A stretch of DNA of 64,000 nucleotides, from assembly GCA_964036665.1 (NCBI GenBank), contig OZ038530.1, forward strand, positions 9,140,501-9,204,500, read 5' to 3'. The notes under the pieces were generated by a model that saw only the letters and a list, made by a program, of their open reading frames with translations, made no database searches and was not told the origin of the DNA. Positions 1 through 20,412 of the stretch are shown one piece after another (the stretch's first letter is position 1; each line of letters begins with the position of its first letter). The stretch is from Gordius sp. MW1. Taxonomy: Eukaryota; Nematomorpha; Gordioida; Gordea; Gordiidae. Both the position numbers and the translations under genes were made by a program.

Positions 1-729
1 ATACTTTAATATCACCGTAAACCCTCATTTGATGGCCAAATATAATTTTGAAATTTATAACAATTAATTTTGATAGGAAGACTCCAAATCATTATTGATA
101 GGAATTATCTCTAAAATAGATTGTGCCTGTTTGGGGATAAGTGAAATGTTTTAAGAATAGTCAATGATCAGGTGACCACTTATTGGCCTATGACTTTAGA
201 ATACAAACAGAATAAAAAAGCTGACGCACTCTCGAATTCATTTTTTCCCTTAATGCGACAATGGGCGCAAAAACGCCAAAAAACGTTGGATTGCGCAAAA
301 TAACTTGTTTTATATATAAATATTGGCCCTAACGCCGAATATTCATTAGAATTAGGAAAGCAAAATTAAGATAAAAAAATTTGTTATATATGTACTGGCA
401 TTTCATCGGCATTAAGTTAACCAAAAAGCAATAGAGGGCCTATGTTTTATAAATATAAATAATGATATCAATATATTTAAAATAATGTAATTGGAGACTA
501 GAGTACACGTCCACATTAGTTCTACCCCGTTTATTAATCAGTTGGTGCTTTGAACCGACCACAAAAACGGGCTATTTTTGCTTTAAATCCAATTAAAAAA
601 CTGGTATTTATTGTTTTATCAAATGTATTTTTTACCCGCTTTTGCTTTAAATCCAATAAAAAAACTGGTATTTATTGTTTTATCAAATGTATTTTTTACG
701 CCCACTGAAGCAATGTTGTTTTTAAGTAG
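1..729. other. Region upstream of first recognised FAN exon
   Basis: No coding exon of the FAN gene is recognised here, although its N-terminal exons must lie in or before this stretch. The only structure seen is a tandem duplication of about 60 bp at 576-699, which sits just upstream of the presumed splice acceptor at 727-729. Confidence 0.5.
576..699. repeat. Tandem duplication (period about 64 bp)
   Basis: The segment starting ttttgctttaaatcc at 576 recurs at 640 and runs on for nearly 60 bp with a single indel difference. The second copy leads directly into the first recognised FAN exon, so the duplication lies in the 3' part of the preceding intron, or in the exon itself if that starts earlier. 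Confidence 0.85.
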
Positions 730-9482
<8,753 letters not shown>

Positions 9483-10110
9483 GCTTGGGAGTCAAAATGA
9501 AACTTCTATTTCAAAAATCATCAAGAAAAATCAAGAATTATAGTTATTTATTCCTAAAATTATTTTAATCAATAATATATATGTAATAACTTTTGTATAA
9601 TAAATCGGCAAATTTTAAACTTAAAATTTTAAAGATGAATATTTGACCGTATATATGCCTCTGGGGAACTCATTGGCGGATAGATAAATCAAGTCTTTGC
9701 TCTGCAGGTAATCAAAGTTGTAAAATACTATATAGTTTATTTTAAACAAGGCAATTTTGGCAAAGCGAAATATTAATTGCCAAGTTGCTTTTGCCTAAAA
9801 CGTTATCAGCTCACATTGATGTTATGATATAAATCTTTTTATACATATTTTCTTACAAAACAAAAATCAATAAATACAATGGAATTTTTCTTAATGCTCA
9901 TATCAACATAACCTTTTGATCATACATTTGACGATTCCCGGTATAGTTTAATTACAAATAAGTTCAAAATACAAATGACTTAAACAAATATATAACAAAA
10001 GTTTGGTGTAAAAATCGTCGAATATAACACTTTAATAATGCAGGGCTCAAAATAATCTGTAAACAACGTTACGAAACAAATAAGTGGTCGGGGTCGAAGG
10101 AGCCAATCAA
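9483..10110. other. Spacer between convergent FAN and UBXN6 genes
   Basis: AT-rich sequence between two stop codons that face each other. It must contain both 3' UTRs. I see no repeat or coding segment in it. Confidence 0.5.
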
Positions 10111-11575
10111 CTATACAATTTTTAAGTTAGTCAGGGCACGTTCATTGAGGTATGTATCGTATGTGGCTTTAGCAACTGCAGCCACCCCCTGACCCCCGCC
10201 GGGACTCTTGTTAGGATGAAATATTAATAAAGCAGTCGGCACTAATTTTAACTGTCGAAGCGTGCTATGGATTGTATTTGCCGCCGTTTTGCTTTTACTC
10301 GGGCAATTCCGCACGTTAGTTGTGGTGGCGCCGGGCTGTTCGTCGAGTATTAACTTTTGGCCCCAAGAGGTTATAAGGTTAAAACCGGGTTTTAGTGAAT
10401 TAGAAGAGGTGGACGTGCTTGTGTTACAATAATCCTGCACAAATTTAATCACGCTTGTGAAGGGTTCTTTGGCTTCAAAAGTACCCTGTAACACTACGTT
10501 TTGAGGAAATTTAATCCTGACAAAAGTGTAAGGCGCATTTTCTCTGTTATCGACGCCGCCTTTTAATTTAAGATCGTCCGCTTCCCTCATAGCCTTGGTC
10601 CTGAGTTGTGACTCAAGTTCAAGTTTGGCTCGGGTGGCAGCGCAAAAGGCTTTTATTTCCTCCAAACTTTGTTGAAAAAAGTTATCGGGAGGTTCCAGTT
10701 TAGGCATGGAAGTCTTATACTGGTATAACCTCACATCCCTATCTAACTTCAACTCCAATCCCTTAGCTTTGTTTAAAATATCGATCGTAGTATCCAGTTT
10801 TTGTTTTGATAAATTTGAATCATCAAAAGATTCTGGGATGCAAAGATATTCTTCACCAACATTTAAAGACCCTCCTTTGTCTAAATCTTCCAAATTTTTA
10901 TTGCTCGTACTTTCCTGCTCAACAACAAATTGTGGAACAAACCCTATGGCATTTAAAAATTCTATTGTGCCATCCACCTCTTTTACCCTTTGACAAAATA
11001 TTTTATTCTGACATCTTATACGTCTAAATGTTGGATTTGATGGATCTTGTTTTAAATTTTCAAGATATTTAAGTAATATAGATATGGCATTTTGGGAAAC
11101 ATTAGGTGAGTTTAATGTTTTAATAATTAGGACTGAAAAATAAATAGGATCTGAGGATAGGTTGGTATACAAAAATTCACGGACCTTGTCAATCATCTCG
11201 TCACGAGGTAATAACAGATCTGGGTCCAAATGTGGACACCTAAAATATATCTTTTTATCTTGAGAACTGTTGAAAGATTGTGGAATGTTTGAAACTTCAC
11301 CATTCTTTTCTCTGTAATCATATAGAGGTAAAAATTAGTCTGGAAATTTTCAAGGTATTATAAAATAATTATTTTTATAAAGTTAAGTGTTTCTATTAAG
11401 CTGATATAGTATACTTGTTGCTTGAAAGTTTTTGATCAGAATCATTGGTTTTTGCAGTTGAACTTTTATGTTTTGTTTGATTATTATTACCTCCTCCTAA
11501 CTTTTGACCTCGCCCTGCAGTAGCAAATTTGGCATCAATTTTTTTTTCTTTAAAGTAGCCTTTAACTTTGTCCAT
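10111..11575 (-). CDS. UBXN6: UBX domain-containing protein 6 (UBXD1), complete
   Basis: UBXN6 is a p97/VCP cofactor in endolysosomal and ER protein handling; it binds p97 through an N-terminal VIM, a PUB domain and a UBX domain. Exon 1 is 11575-11415 (ATG at 11575-11573) and exon 2 is 11311-10111 (stop TAG). The intron of 103 bp has GTATAC and TTACAG ends. The joined frame gives 453 residues, close to the roughly 440 usual for the family. Visible: the N-terminal MDKVKGYFKEKKIDAKF and GRGQKL typical of this family, KKIYFRCP before the PUB domain, PUB domain at about residues 100-180 (ILLKYLENLKQDPSNPTFRR, FLNAIGF), LRTKAMRE near 291, and UBX domain from about 314 (TFVRIKFPQNVVLQGTF) to 418. 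The UBX domain carries extra loops (STSTSSNS; about 25 residues before LKLVPTALLIF). Its 3' end faces FAN. Confidence 0.93.
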
Positions 11576-11625
11576 GTTTTAATCTTGATGACTATGTTCT
11601 GAAATATTTTCTAACAAATTTTTTA

Positions 11626-11811
11626 TTAGAATTGAATTAATATACCTTCTGAACCAATAATTATACTCATAATAGGCTCTTTGTACTTAAGCCAAACTTT
11701 ATAGATTATCAGTACATTAATTATTAATGAAATCAACAAAAATGTGACAAATTTCTCTTTGAAATTTTCTGATAGATATTTTTTAATAAATTCAATAATT
11801 CCGTAAATCAT
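11626..11811 (-). CDS. Possible 61-residue membrane microprotein or uORF
   Basis: ATG-initiated ORF on the UBXN6 strand that ends 50 bp before the UBXN6 start codon. It has a hydrophobic stretch (FVTFLLISLIINVLIIYKVW) after a charged N-terminus, as in single-pass small membrane proteins. No family recognised. It could be a uORF in the UBXN6 leader, a separate small gene, or chance: in AT-rich DNA such hydrophobic ORFs arise easily. Confidence 0.25.
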   Translation of the reverse strand: MIYGIIEFIKKYLSENFKEKFVTFLLISLIINVLIIYKVWLKYKEPIMSIIIGSEGILIQF

Positions 11812-12802
11812 ATGCTACCATTTTATTCCATTCGATACATTAAGTTTCGGTAGAATCCTTATTGCGTTGTTGATAAATAGCTTATCACTTAAAAAACTGT
11901 TTGCTGTAGGCATCGCGCATTAGTCACATTGAAAAATAGTCTCGCTTGTTTAGCTTGGATGGAGAATCTTATCACCATAGATTAAGCCTTCTATATAGAG
12001 AATGCTATGCTACAAAACATATGTTATCAGCAAGAGCAGGGATAATAACATGGTCTTGTTTAACCTGCCAAGCAAAAATTAACCTTTTTATTATCACACT
12101 CAGCGCTACCATAAAGTGGATAACGGCCTTGTCTTACTCCCTTGTTACCAAAATTTATCCGGTGCGAAAGCACTAACTTTGACATAAATTTCTGTGGTTA
12201 TCCCTATATGTACATAAATATCGAAGAGAATCGAAAGGTTTGAAATATCCAAAAATATTAAAGCCAGAAATAGTGGGCAAAACATTAATTATATTTCTTA
12301 GCTAGCATTCTATGTTGTGGTGAGACACCTCTTAAACCTTGCCTGATTGTGTCTAGGGGATCGTCCCTGATTGTAAAACCTTTATATATCCCCTTGATCC
12401 AAAGTTTTGACTCCAAATTGATAATAGTAACTCCTGGGTAACTATTCGGGTTAGAGTAATCTTCACTTTTAAAAATTTTTAAAAAGATGTCCCAGTCAAG
12501 ACTCCACCAGCTTCTTTTTTTCCAGACTATAGAAAAAAGTGGAGTAGCCTGCTAGAGATATGGACATCCGTCTTAAGGGCATCTGCAACCCTGACTGGTC
12601 GGCCGCTTTATGCGACTCAACGGACTTGATGGCTCTAATAATTTCTTATATGGATAGTGGGTAGTATGTCAATAGGAAGGTTAGAAGGTACTTGTAAATT
12701 ATTTATATACCATTAAAATGTTCAATATAAGAGCAGACGGTCGAGGATGAGCTTCGTAAGTTCGTTCTATTCGGGATATCATTTGAGCCGCTGACTGATT
12801 GC
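11812..12802. other. Gene-free stretch
   Basis: Nothing recognised. It is less AT-rich in parts (11900-12170, 12300-12600), but no ORF there looks like a known protein and no terminal repeats were found. Confidence 0.4.
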
Positions 12803-12860
12803 TAGTGTTTCGATCTCGTCTCGGTCTCGCAAGCAAAATCTCGTTTTTATCTCAAACCCC
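12803..12860. repeat. Right-end fragment of GAGAC element
   Basis: tagtgtttcgatctcgtctc followed by ggtctcgcaagcaaaatctcg is the inverse of the right end of the copy ending at 17139. It abuts a second copy that begins at 12879. Confidence 0.6.
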
Positions 12861-12878
12861 AAAACACAGCTTGATAAG

Positions 12879-15056
12879 TAGTGATGCAGAAAACCAGAAA
12901 ATTCTCGGTCTCGAATTTGAAAAACTGACCCGGTATCGAGACGAGAATTTTGATGTCGAGACGAGACGAGATTTTTTCGGCGAGATCCCGGCTTTTTATT
13001 GATTATCAGATATTAATAATGTGTCTTTTAATTTGAATGATTAACATTTAAGATATTAGATATAAATCAATATGATAGGAATATATTTGATATTAAAATA
13101 ACACCTAAGTGTAGCAAATATGATATATTTATGCAAAAAGTTTAAAATTTGGCATTTACCGTCCATTTGCCTAAGTATGGATAGCCCTTAGGGTAAATTT
13201 AATAATATATCTATTAAAATTAATAATAAGATAATTTTATTGGTAAGTAGGGTCGGGGTGGGGAAACTAATGAACAAAGGATAATTAGAATTATAATCAC
13301 AAAACATATGGTTATTATCAACTCGGATTTGGCTTACATTATTAAAATGTATAAATAGAGCAATAATAAATCTGTAGAAAATGATATTCAAGTAAAAGTT
13401 ATACCAAATTAAACTATTCTTCTTTCACGTATTCACATATACGACAATATCACATTGTGTATCCTTAGCATTATTAAATGTTACAAAAATTTAGACTTAG
13501 AATGAGTTTTGATGGAGTAGTAAATATCACTCTAAAGCATATTTGAATTTCGCTGTTTCTCATCCTGCATGATGCAATAATTGTAAATGGGTGGTCAATT
13601 AGTTTGAAAAAAATTATACAGTTAAACTAAGGTGGCCCGAGATTTTTTGAGCACCCTAGCGTCATTTGTCCTGCCTAACGATTTCAAAAGTACAATTGAA
13701 TATTCGATGAAACGGTAATAGATTAAATTGTGAGTTTCTAGATGTTTTTATGCTTCAACTAATAGTATACCTCCCAAATTTTTAAACTTTAAATAGACAG
13801 TATGTGAATAAATTGTTTTGTCATATTCATTACTTTCCACATTATAAACTGAGGATGGCAGGTGCATTCGAATTTACTACGATTTCTACAATTGTGCAAT
13901 ATAAAATAAATATACAACTCAGGGTTTCTTTCAGAAAAAATGCTCCGGGGGCATTTTCTACTTCCGGGGGGGGGGGGTAAAAATTTTTTTAATTGCTAAA
14001 CCATTAAGTATAATATTTACTGATTTTTATTGGTGATATAAGTGATATATAAATAGATACATACACGCATAATCATTAAATAATTTATGACTTCATGATG
14101 CAACTTGAGTTCATGCTTCCTTTAATCAAAACTCTCCGGGGGGTAGGGGGGGTATTTGAAATTGCCCGGGGGGGGGGTCATACCCCCCGGGCTCCCCCCT
14201 GAAAGAAACCCTGCACAAACTTATACTGTACTAGATAAATAACTATTTAATGGCAAAGTTTTATTAATAAAACAAATTTAATTATAATGAATTTTGTCAT
14301 AAAATATAATAAGTGCACTTTAATTTAAAGTTTAAAGCCTCGTGTTCTTGATCCTATAATAATGCTATTTTAATTTTTGTTGTTTTTAGAACGTTTTGTG
14401 CAATTAGTTATCAATTCTGTAAATAATAATATTATCAATAAATGTCACACGCACTTTGTGGTTATAAGGCTATAGTAAACATACAATAACCTCTATGGGC
14501 TATAATTGATGATGGTGAGGTCATATCAATGGACTAAACGTTGGCCTTAAATATGTTAGGGTCAACTTTGAATCTTTAGTACGCATTAATAAGGATCTCA
14601 GCTTAAATATATAACTAAGCAAAATATAGGTAAACTTATAAATTTCTAAGTCTATATTTGACAGACACAGTGAATTTGGTACAAATGTTAAAATTTGCTA
14701 GAACTATAAAATTTAATAAGGTCTTTATTCTAACAATTAGTTGGTATAATTATTACATAAAGGTTTCAGCTTTACAACACTCACAAGAGTGAGTACTGGT
14801 TTAAACTTAAATCCAAAAAGTGTCATTTATATTTTTTTTGATTTGCACTTTGCATATAAAATGATATTTTTAACAATTAGTATATATCTTTATATTGTCA
14901 TTGAAATGTCGTGTTGCGCTAAATCTTTCAAAAGTTTGTGTTATAATGTTTTTAAAAAATATAAAGGCTTGCCATTTGCATTTTTCTCAAACACCTACTT
15001 AATATTTTTAATAAAGCAGGAGAAATTTTTATTCCGTATATATTTTTTTTAAAAGT
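12879..15056. mobile_element. GAGAC-ended repeat element, copy 1
   Basis: Starts tagtgatgcagaaaaccag followed by ctcggtctcg and gagacgagacgag tracts. Then comes a body of about 2 kb matching copy 2 throughout (for example aacacctaagtgtag, agtatggatagc, gcactttaatttaaagttt). It ends in gtcgagacgagg. A hAT-type MITE (13920-14213) sits inside. It looks like a non-autonomous element with GAGAC-rich arms; no transposase is seen. Confidence 0.65.
13920..14213. mobile_element. hAT-type MITE, CAGGGTTTCTTTCAG ends
   Basis: 294-bp element with ends cagggtttctttcag and ctgaaagaaaccctg. It has G-rich inner arms and the internal block gatacatacacgcataatca. A second copy is at 50122. It is inserted in GAGAC copy 1: the paralogous empty site at about 15970 reads acacaacttata. 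The target duplication here is imperfect. Confidence 0.8.
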
Positions 15057-15074
15057 CGAGACGAGGAGAATTCC

Positions 15075-17139
15075 TAGTGATGCGGGAAAACCGAGAAAAT
15101 TCTCGGTCTCGTCTCGTCTCAAAAAACCGAGACGAGACGAGACGAGACGAGAATTTGAAAAACTGACCGAGATCGAGACGAGAATCTTGATGTCGAGACG
15201 AGACGAGACGAGATTCTTTCGGCAAGATCTCGGGTTTTTATTGATCATTAGATTTTAGTAAATTATTGTGTATTTTAATATGCCTTATTTACATTTAATG
15301 TATTAAAAATAAATCAATACGATATGAATATATTTTATATGAAAATAACACCTAAGTGTAGTAATTATGATATATTATCGCAAAAATTTTAAAATTTGGC
15401 AATTTCAGTTCATTTACCTAAGTATGGATGGCACTTAGGGTATGTGAATAATTTAATAATATATTTCTCACATATATCTATATGTATCCTTAGAATTATT
15501 CAATGTTACAAAATTTTAGACTTAGAATGAGTTCTGATGGAGTAGTAAATATTACTAAAGCATATTTGAACTTATGGAGTAGTAAATATTACTAAAGCAT
15601 ATTTGAACTTAGCAGTTTCTCATCCTACTTGATGCAGTAATTATAAATTGGTGGTGGTTAATTAGTTTGAATAATCATACAAATTAAGCTAAGGGGGCAC
15701 GAGCTTTTTTGGGTACCCTAATGTCATTTGTGCCTGCCTAACAATTTTAAAAGTTCAACTGAGTATTCAATGACACCGTAATACATTAAATCATGAGTTT
15801 TCTATAAGTTTTATGCTTCAACTAATAATATACTTCCCAAATTTTTGAACCTTAATAAGACATTACGTGAATACATTGTTTTTTCATATGCATTACTTTT
15901 TACCTCATAAACTGGAGTTGGCAGATGCATTTGATACTATAATTTCTATAGTTGTGGTAATTTTGCAATATAAAATAAATACACAACTTATAGTGTACTA
16001 TATAAATAACTATTTAATGGCAAAGTTAGTTCGAATTGGAAGATAATTATTTAAAATACTAATTTGATTATAATGATTTTTGTCCTAAAATAAAATACGT
16101 GCACTTTAATTTAAAGTTTGAAACCTTATGTTCTTGATCCTATAATAATGCTGCTTTTATTGTTGTTTTTACAACGTTTTAATTTGTGCAACAAATTATC
16201 AATTTTGTAATAATAGTATTACCATAAAAGTCACTCGCACTTTGTGACTTATAAAACGCTATAGTAAACCTGTAATAATCTTTATGGGTTATAATTATTA
16301 TGGCAACATCAATGTCCTAAAACATTTGCCTTAAATATGTTAAGCAACTTTGAGGTTTTAACCAGTTTTAATGTTGTGTCTCAATTTGCCTAAATATGTA
16401 ACTAAGTCAAATATAGGTTTCGTCTGTTTAAATTTAACAGACACAGTGAATTTGATACAAATGTTATAATTTGCTAGAACTGTAAAATTTAATAAGGTCT
16501 TATCAGTTAGTATATTTATTATATAAAAGTTTAAGCTCCAAAACACTCACAAGAGTACTGGTTTAAACTCAAATTTAAAAAGTGTCAATAAAAACCACTA
16601 TTCAATTCTAAATTTAATGCACATGCTATTTTATATATTAAACAAACAGCGATCCTATCGTACTATACTTCAAACTTATTTATAGTTTTTTAATTTGCAC
16701 TCCATAGAAAATGTTATCTATTGTCAATGAGATGTCATTTCGCGCTATATCATTTTGTGTATTAAGTTTTTTTTTAAATATAAAGGTATACCACTTGGAT
16801 TTTTTGTAACACCTAATTAAAAATTTTAATAAAACAGGAGAAATTTTTATTTTGTATAAATTTTTCTTAAATTTCGAGACGAGAATTCTCGCCGAGACGA
16901 GACGAGACCGAGATTTTTCTAGACCGAGACGAGATCGAGATTTTCATAATCGCTCCCGAGACGAGACGAGATTGCTTTCGAGACCGAGACGAGACGAGAT
17001 CGAAACACTAAATTCCCATCGAGACGAGATCGAGATTTTTCTTGACCGAGACGAAACGAGATCCAGATTTTCCTAATCAGTCCCGATACGAGACGAGATT
17101 TTGCTTTCAAGATTGGGACGAGACGAGATCGAAACACTA
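15075..17139. mobile_element. GAGAC-ended repeat element, copy 2 (about 2.06 kb)
   Basis: The most complete copy. The left end is tagtgatgcgggaaaaccga followed by long gagacgagac tracts. The right end (16870-17139) is a longer gagac-rich tract finishing cgagatcgaaacacta. Both ends therefore begin TAGTG when read inward. The interior is AT-rich without a long ORF, and a 35-40 bp unit is duplicated at about 15537-15606. The family is not one I recognise by name. Confidence 0.65.
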
Positions 17140-18519
17140 TCTCTTTCTATATTATGATTTAGAAGCTATATATCCAGCATTTAGGCTTAGAATTAACCTT
17201 GAAATATAATTATTTTATTAATAAATGTTCCTGTGTCAGCAAGATGCTCATCATTTATTAAACTATTGCCATGACTATTTATTTTTCCTCTTACTTTTAA
17301 TTAAATAAAAGCTCTTCCATGATTTACCAGCCTCGTTTAGTAAATTTGAAACTTAAAATGTTCCCCAATAACAAATAAACCATTCTATAAATCATGTAGC
17401 AACTCTTTTTGAATATAAACTTTCATTGTTAGTAATTCAATCTAAACCTGGTCACTAAAATAAAATCATCAAGATCATTATTTCCTTCAAAATAATAAAA
17501 TTTTTTATTAATTATGTTTAAATTTATTATAATAATTATCTACCATAATTATGTGAGTTATTCCGTAATCACCATAAGAATGGGTTGAATCTGATTTGGC
17601 CTTTTATATATCTATCTCGATTAGAATGTGAATAAATTAACTATGACCTACTGATGAGCTCTAATAATAGCGAAAACGTTTTACGTCTGTTATCATTTTC
17701 GAGTCACATTCTAAAAAATATAGTCTCTGATTAAAATTACCTCGATGGAGCTAAATGTAAACTTTTAAGTATTATATGGGGTTATTAATATTTATTATCG
17801 TAGCCAGAGGGAAGCATGGAACAGCTGCCCCCCTCTAAATACAAAAATTCTTAAATATTTAATATAATTATGTGCTAAATTTCAAAAAATTATCATTCTC
17901 CCCCTCTCTAAGTGATTTTTTACCGGGTCTCTTCTAATCCCGGCTACGCCCATGTTAATAATCTAAGTAAATACCATGATCTATAATAATACTTATTAAC
18001 TGATAAATGTCATATTAAAAAATGCTTTATTAATTACAGCTAATTTTAACACTTGTAATATCTACACATCAAACACATTATTAATTAAATTTAATTAGGT
18101 ATAATTATTATAACGATTTTGTTTATATATTGTATCAATATAAATCGGCGGAAAAGTATGCTTAACACATAGACTAAATAGATTGCTCATCAACGCACAA
18201 AATGTGTACATTTTTTTCCACCATTTTAAAACGAGGATTGTAACGTTGTGAGCATATAGAAATTAGTAATTTTCGCAAATTAAATAATTTTAAAAAGGTA
18301 AATAAAAAAATATTAAAGTGGGAGATATCAAAAACAGCATTTTAAAATAAACATCATTTAAAAAATACAGAAAGATCAAAAATGTAAAAACTGCGATTAA
18401 AGTTTGTTTAATAATATAGTGCCATCAATATTTTTGTATAATATTAATTTATTGACGTTTTTTTTAAATTTATGTAAATTGACTGTTATAGGGCAAAATT
18501 ACATGGTTAAAATACACCA
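17140..18519. other. Gene-free AT-rich stretch
   Basis: No coding potential recognised. A CATGGGCGTAGCC-family fragment lies at 17800-17954, and a piece related to the 3498-3714 element lies near 17690. Confidence 0.45.
17800..17954. mobile_element. MITE, CATGGGCGTAGCC family (left end damaged)
   Basis: Starts gtagccagagg (outer end lost) and finishes ggctacgcccatg. The interior has the family blocks (aaattcttaaatattt, ttcaaaaaattatcattctcc). Confidence 0.6.
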
Positions 18520-18760
18520 AATACACTCTTCAAAATGAGGAAAATTAGACACACAATTACCCATATGCAACATATGGCATGAGCAGTCTATATAGTCTAA
18601 GGCTTAACATTAATTTATTTAATATTGATATAACAAAACTCAGTTTGCGAGCTTAATAAACCTGCCATCTAGCGGATATTTGCATTATGTTACGTTATAT
18701 TATAGATCAACTTTAGAGAGTCAATCTAGAGATTAGGTTGTCATAATCTATAACTCTTGA
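18520..18760 (-). repeat. Diverged inverted copy of repeat at 29455-29900
   Basis: atatggcatgagcag with a preceding cttcaaaatg resembles the reverse complement of 29810-29880 (ctgctcatgccatat). Beyond this the match weakens. Confidence 0.35.
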
Positions 18761-19374
18761 TTTATGTGGTTACCTAAACAATATATTCATGGATTATATA
18801 TTTTATTCGAAAATTCTTGTAATTTTATAAAAACCTCATATAAAACTTCATAAATTTGTACTAATAAAATGTGTCAGCCTTTATTCTTTAATTTGAAGTT
18901 TAGATAATTTAACACTGATTTTATATAACAAATTTTTGGTTTTTGAAATGAAAGTTGTATCCAACAAAATTGGTCTCTTTTCCATTTTTAAATGTTATTA
19001 ATTATTTTGTCATTATTTTCAAATAAAAATTTTATATCTTGCCTTTATAAAATTTAAGATTAATAACTCTCAGTAAATTTGCAAATAAATACATTATAAA
19101 CACAAGCATAGTAAAATTTAAGAAGGGAGAGACAGAGCATTTTAGAATGCGAAATATAGGTCATTACTTTTCATAGCTTTTCTAATTAGCCATATTTATT
19201 TGAAGGGTGAGAAGGGAGGAAAAAATTCAAGACACTAAGATACCTTTAACTGATAAAAATTTAATAATCAGGTCTCCAATTTGTTTAATTTAGCTAAAAT
19301 AAAAAACTATTTTAATTTCCACAAACTCCATTTAACTTTATATTTAATAGATTAATATTGAGTATTATTAATTA

Positions 19375-19545
19375 AAATTACTGAGCATTTTTTTGAAATT
19401 ACTGAGCATTTTATATTTATAACGACATTATTAAGTTTATTTACTGAGCATTTTTGAATTTTTTACTGGGCACATTAATAAAATACTGAGCATATTTTAC
19501 TGATCATTTTTGTATTTCTTAATGAGCATTTAAATAACATCCATA
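19375..19545. repeat. Degenerate ACTGAGCATTTT array
   Basis: At least seven irregularly spaced copies of ttactgagcatttt or close variants, immediately before a deleted mariner. It resembles in style the gctaagtattt arrays at 50476 and 54190. Confidence 0.6.
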
Positions 19546-19619
19546 AAAATCTTATTAAGCCCCAATCGCTCGAATCTTGTTTAAGTGCCCGAAAAGGAAA
19601 AAATTGAAAATAGTATTAT

Positions 19620-20179
19620 ATAAGGTTGAGGAAAAAGTTCGTAGAGTTTTTATCAAAGTCTTTTATTTAACGAGGCAAATCCCATCGAATGAAGATGATT
19701 TAGGATGGTTTTCTGATCGAATTCATTATTTCCGCTAATTCACGACTTGTTTGGCGACCGTCATCCTTCAAAAGTGCTTTGAGACACTCTTCGTCGAATT
19801 CCGAGGGTCTTCCGCTACGGGGCTTGTCAGCTATGTCAAAATCGCCATTTTTGAACTTTGCGAACCATTTTTGTGCTGTAGACTCAACTATGACACCTTC
19901 TCCGTATACTTTACAAATGTCTTGGGCTGTTTCAGCAGCGTTTTGACCACGATGAAAAGCGAAGAATAGCAGGTGTCGAAAATGTTGATTTTTACCGTTT
20001 GGATACTCCATTTTGACGTCGCGAAAGTAATAAAAAACTAAATTTCTTAAATCACGATTGGCAAAGTTTTGTAGAGGGAAAAGAGTTCTACTTAATGAAT
20101 ATTATATAATTCATCAGAAGCAAAAAATCGATAAAATAATGCAACATGTGTTGCACTCTACCAAACTTTCTCAACCTTT
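19620..20179 (-). mobile_element. Internally deleted mariner
   Basis: Ends aaggttgaggaaaaagttcg and ctttctcaacctt, within TA-rich flanks. Compared with the 1.3 kb copies at 33368 and 52751, about 720 bp covering the catalytic half is missing. The deletion joins ttttatttaacga to ggcaaatcccatcgaatg near 19672. The DNA-binding half remains. Confidence 0.85.
19700..20011 (-). CDS. Mariner transposase N-terminal half only (HTH domain)
   Basis: A 103-residue ORF from the native mariner start (MEYPNGKNQHFRH). It contains the two helix-turn-helix motifs of mariner transposases: the first around HLLFFAFHRGQNAAETAQ, the second with WFAKFKNGDF, then the linker RSGRPSEF. It ends shortly after the second DNA-binding region because of the internal deletion, so no catalytic D,D34D residue is present. 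This frame is undamaged, unlike the two longer copies in the window. If expressed it could bind mariner ends without cutting; that is inference. Confidence 0.75.
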   Translation of the reverse strand: MEYPNGKNQHFRHLLFFAFHRGQNAAETAQDICKVYGEGVIVESTAQKWFAKFKNGDFDIADKPRSGRPSEFDEECLKALLKDDGRQTSRELAEIMNSIRKPS

Positions 20180-20183
20180 ATAC

Positions 20184-20300
20184 TTGAGACATGTCGAGAC
20201 TTCTTGAAGAAGGAGATTTTTTAGGCCGAGACGAGTTTCTCATATTGGCACTCGAAACGAGAAAGTCACAATTGGTAACTACTAGGTTTAAAATGCAATT
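20184..20300. repeat. GAGAC-like fragment
   Basis: gacatgtcgagacttcttg, ggccgagacgagtttctc and ctcgaaacgagaaag resemble GAGAC element ends. Too short to place. Confidence 0.35.
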
Positions 20301-20412
20301 GTTGAGATATTTATATTTCTCAACTTCCCTGCTCTCTGGGGAAGAGACAAGGTTGAGGACTTGTTATAACTAGCATTCTAGAGTTGTTATTGCTCGCATG
20401 AGCAATGCTCAC

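Noticed and set aside
12799-13002. 67-residue ORF
   Set aside because: Lies across GAGAC element ends; no protein-like composition.
16852-17137. ORFs rich in RDET/RSRL on both strands
   Set aside because: Produced by gagacgagac repeats at the GAGAC element end; low-complexity and readable on both strands.
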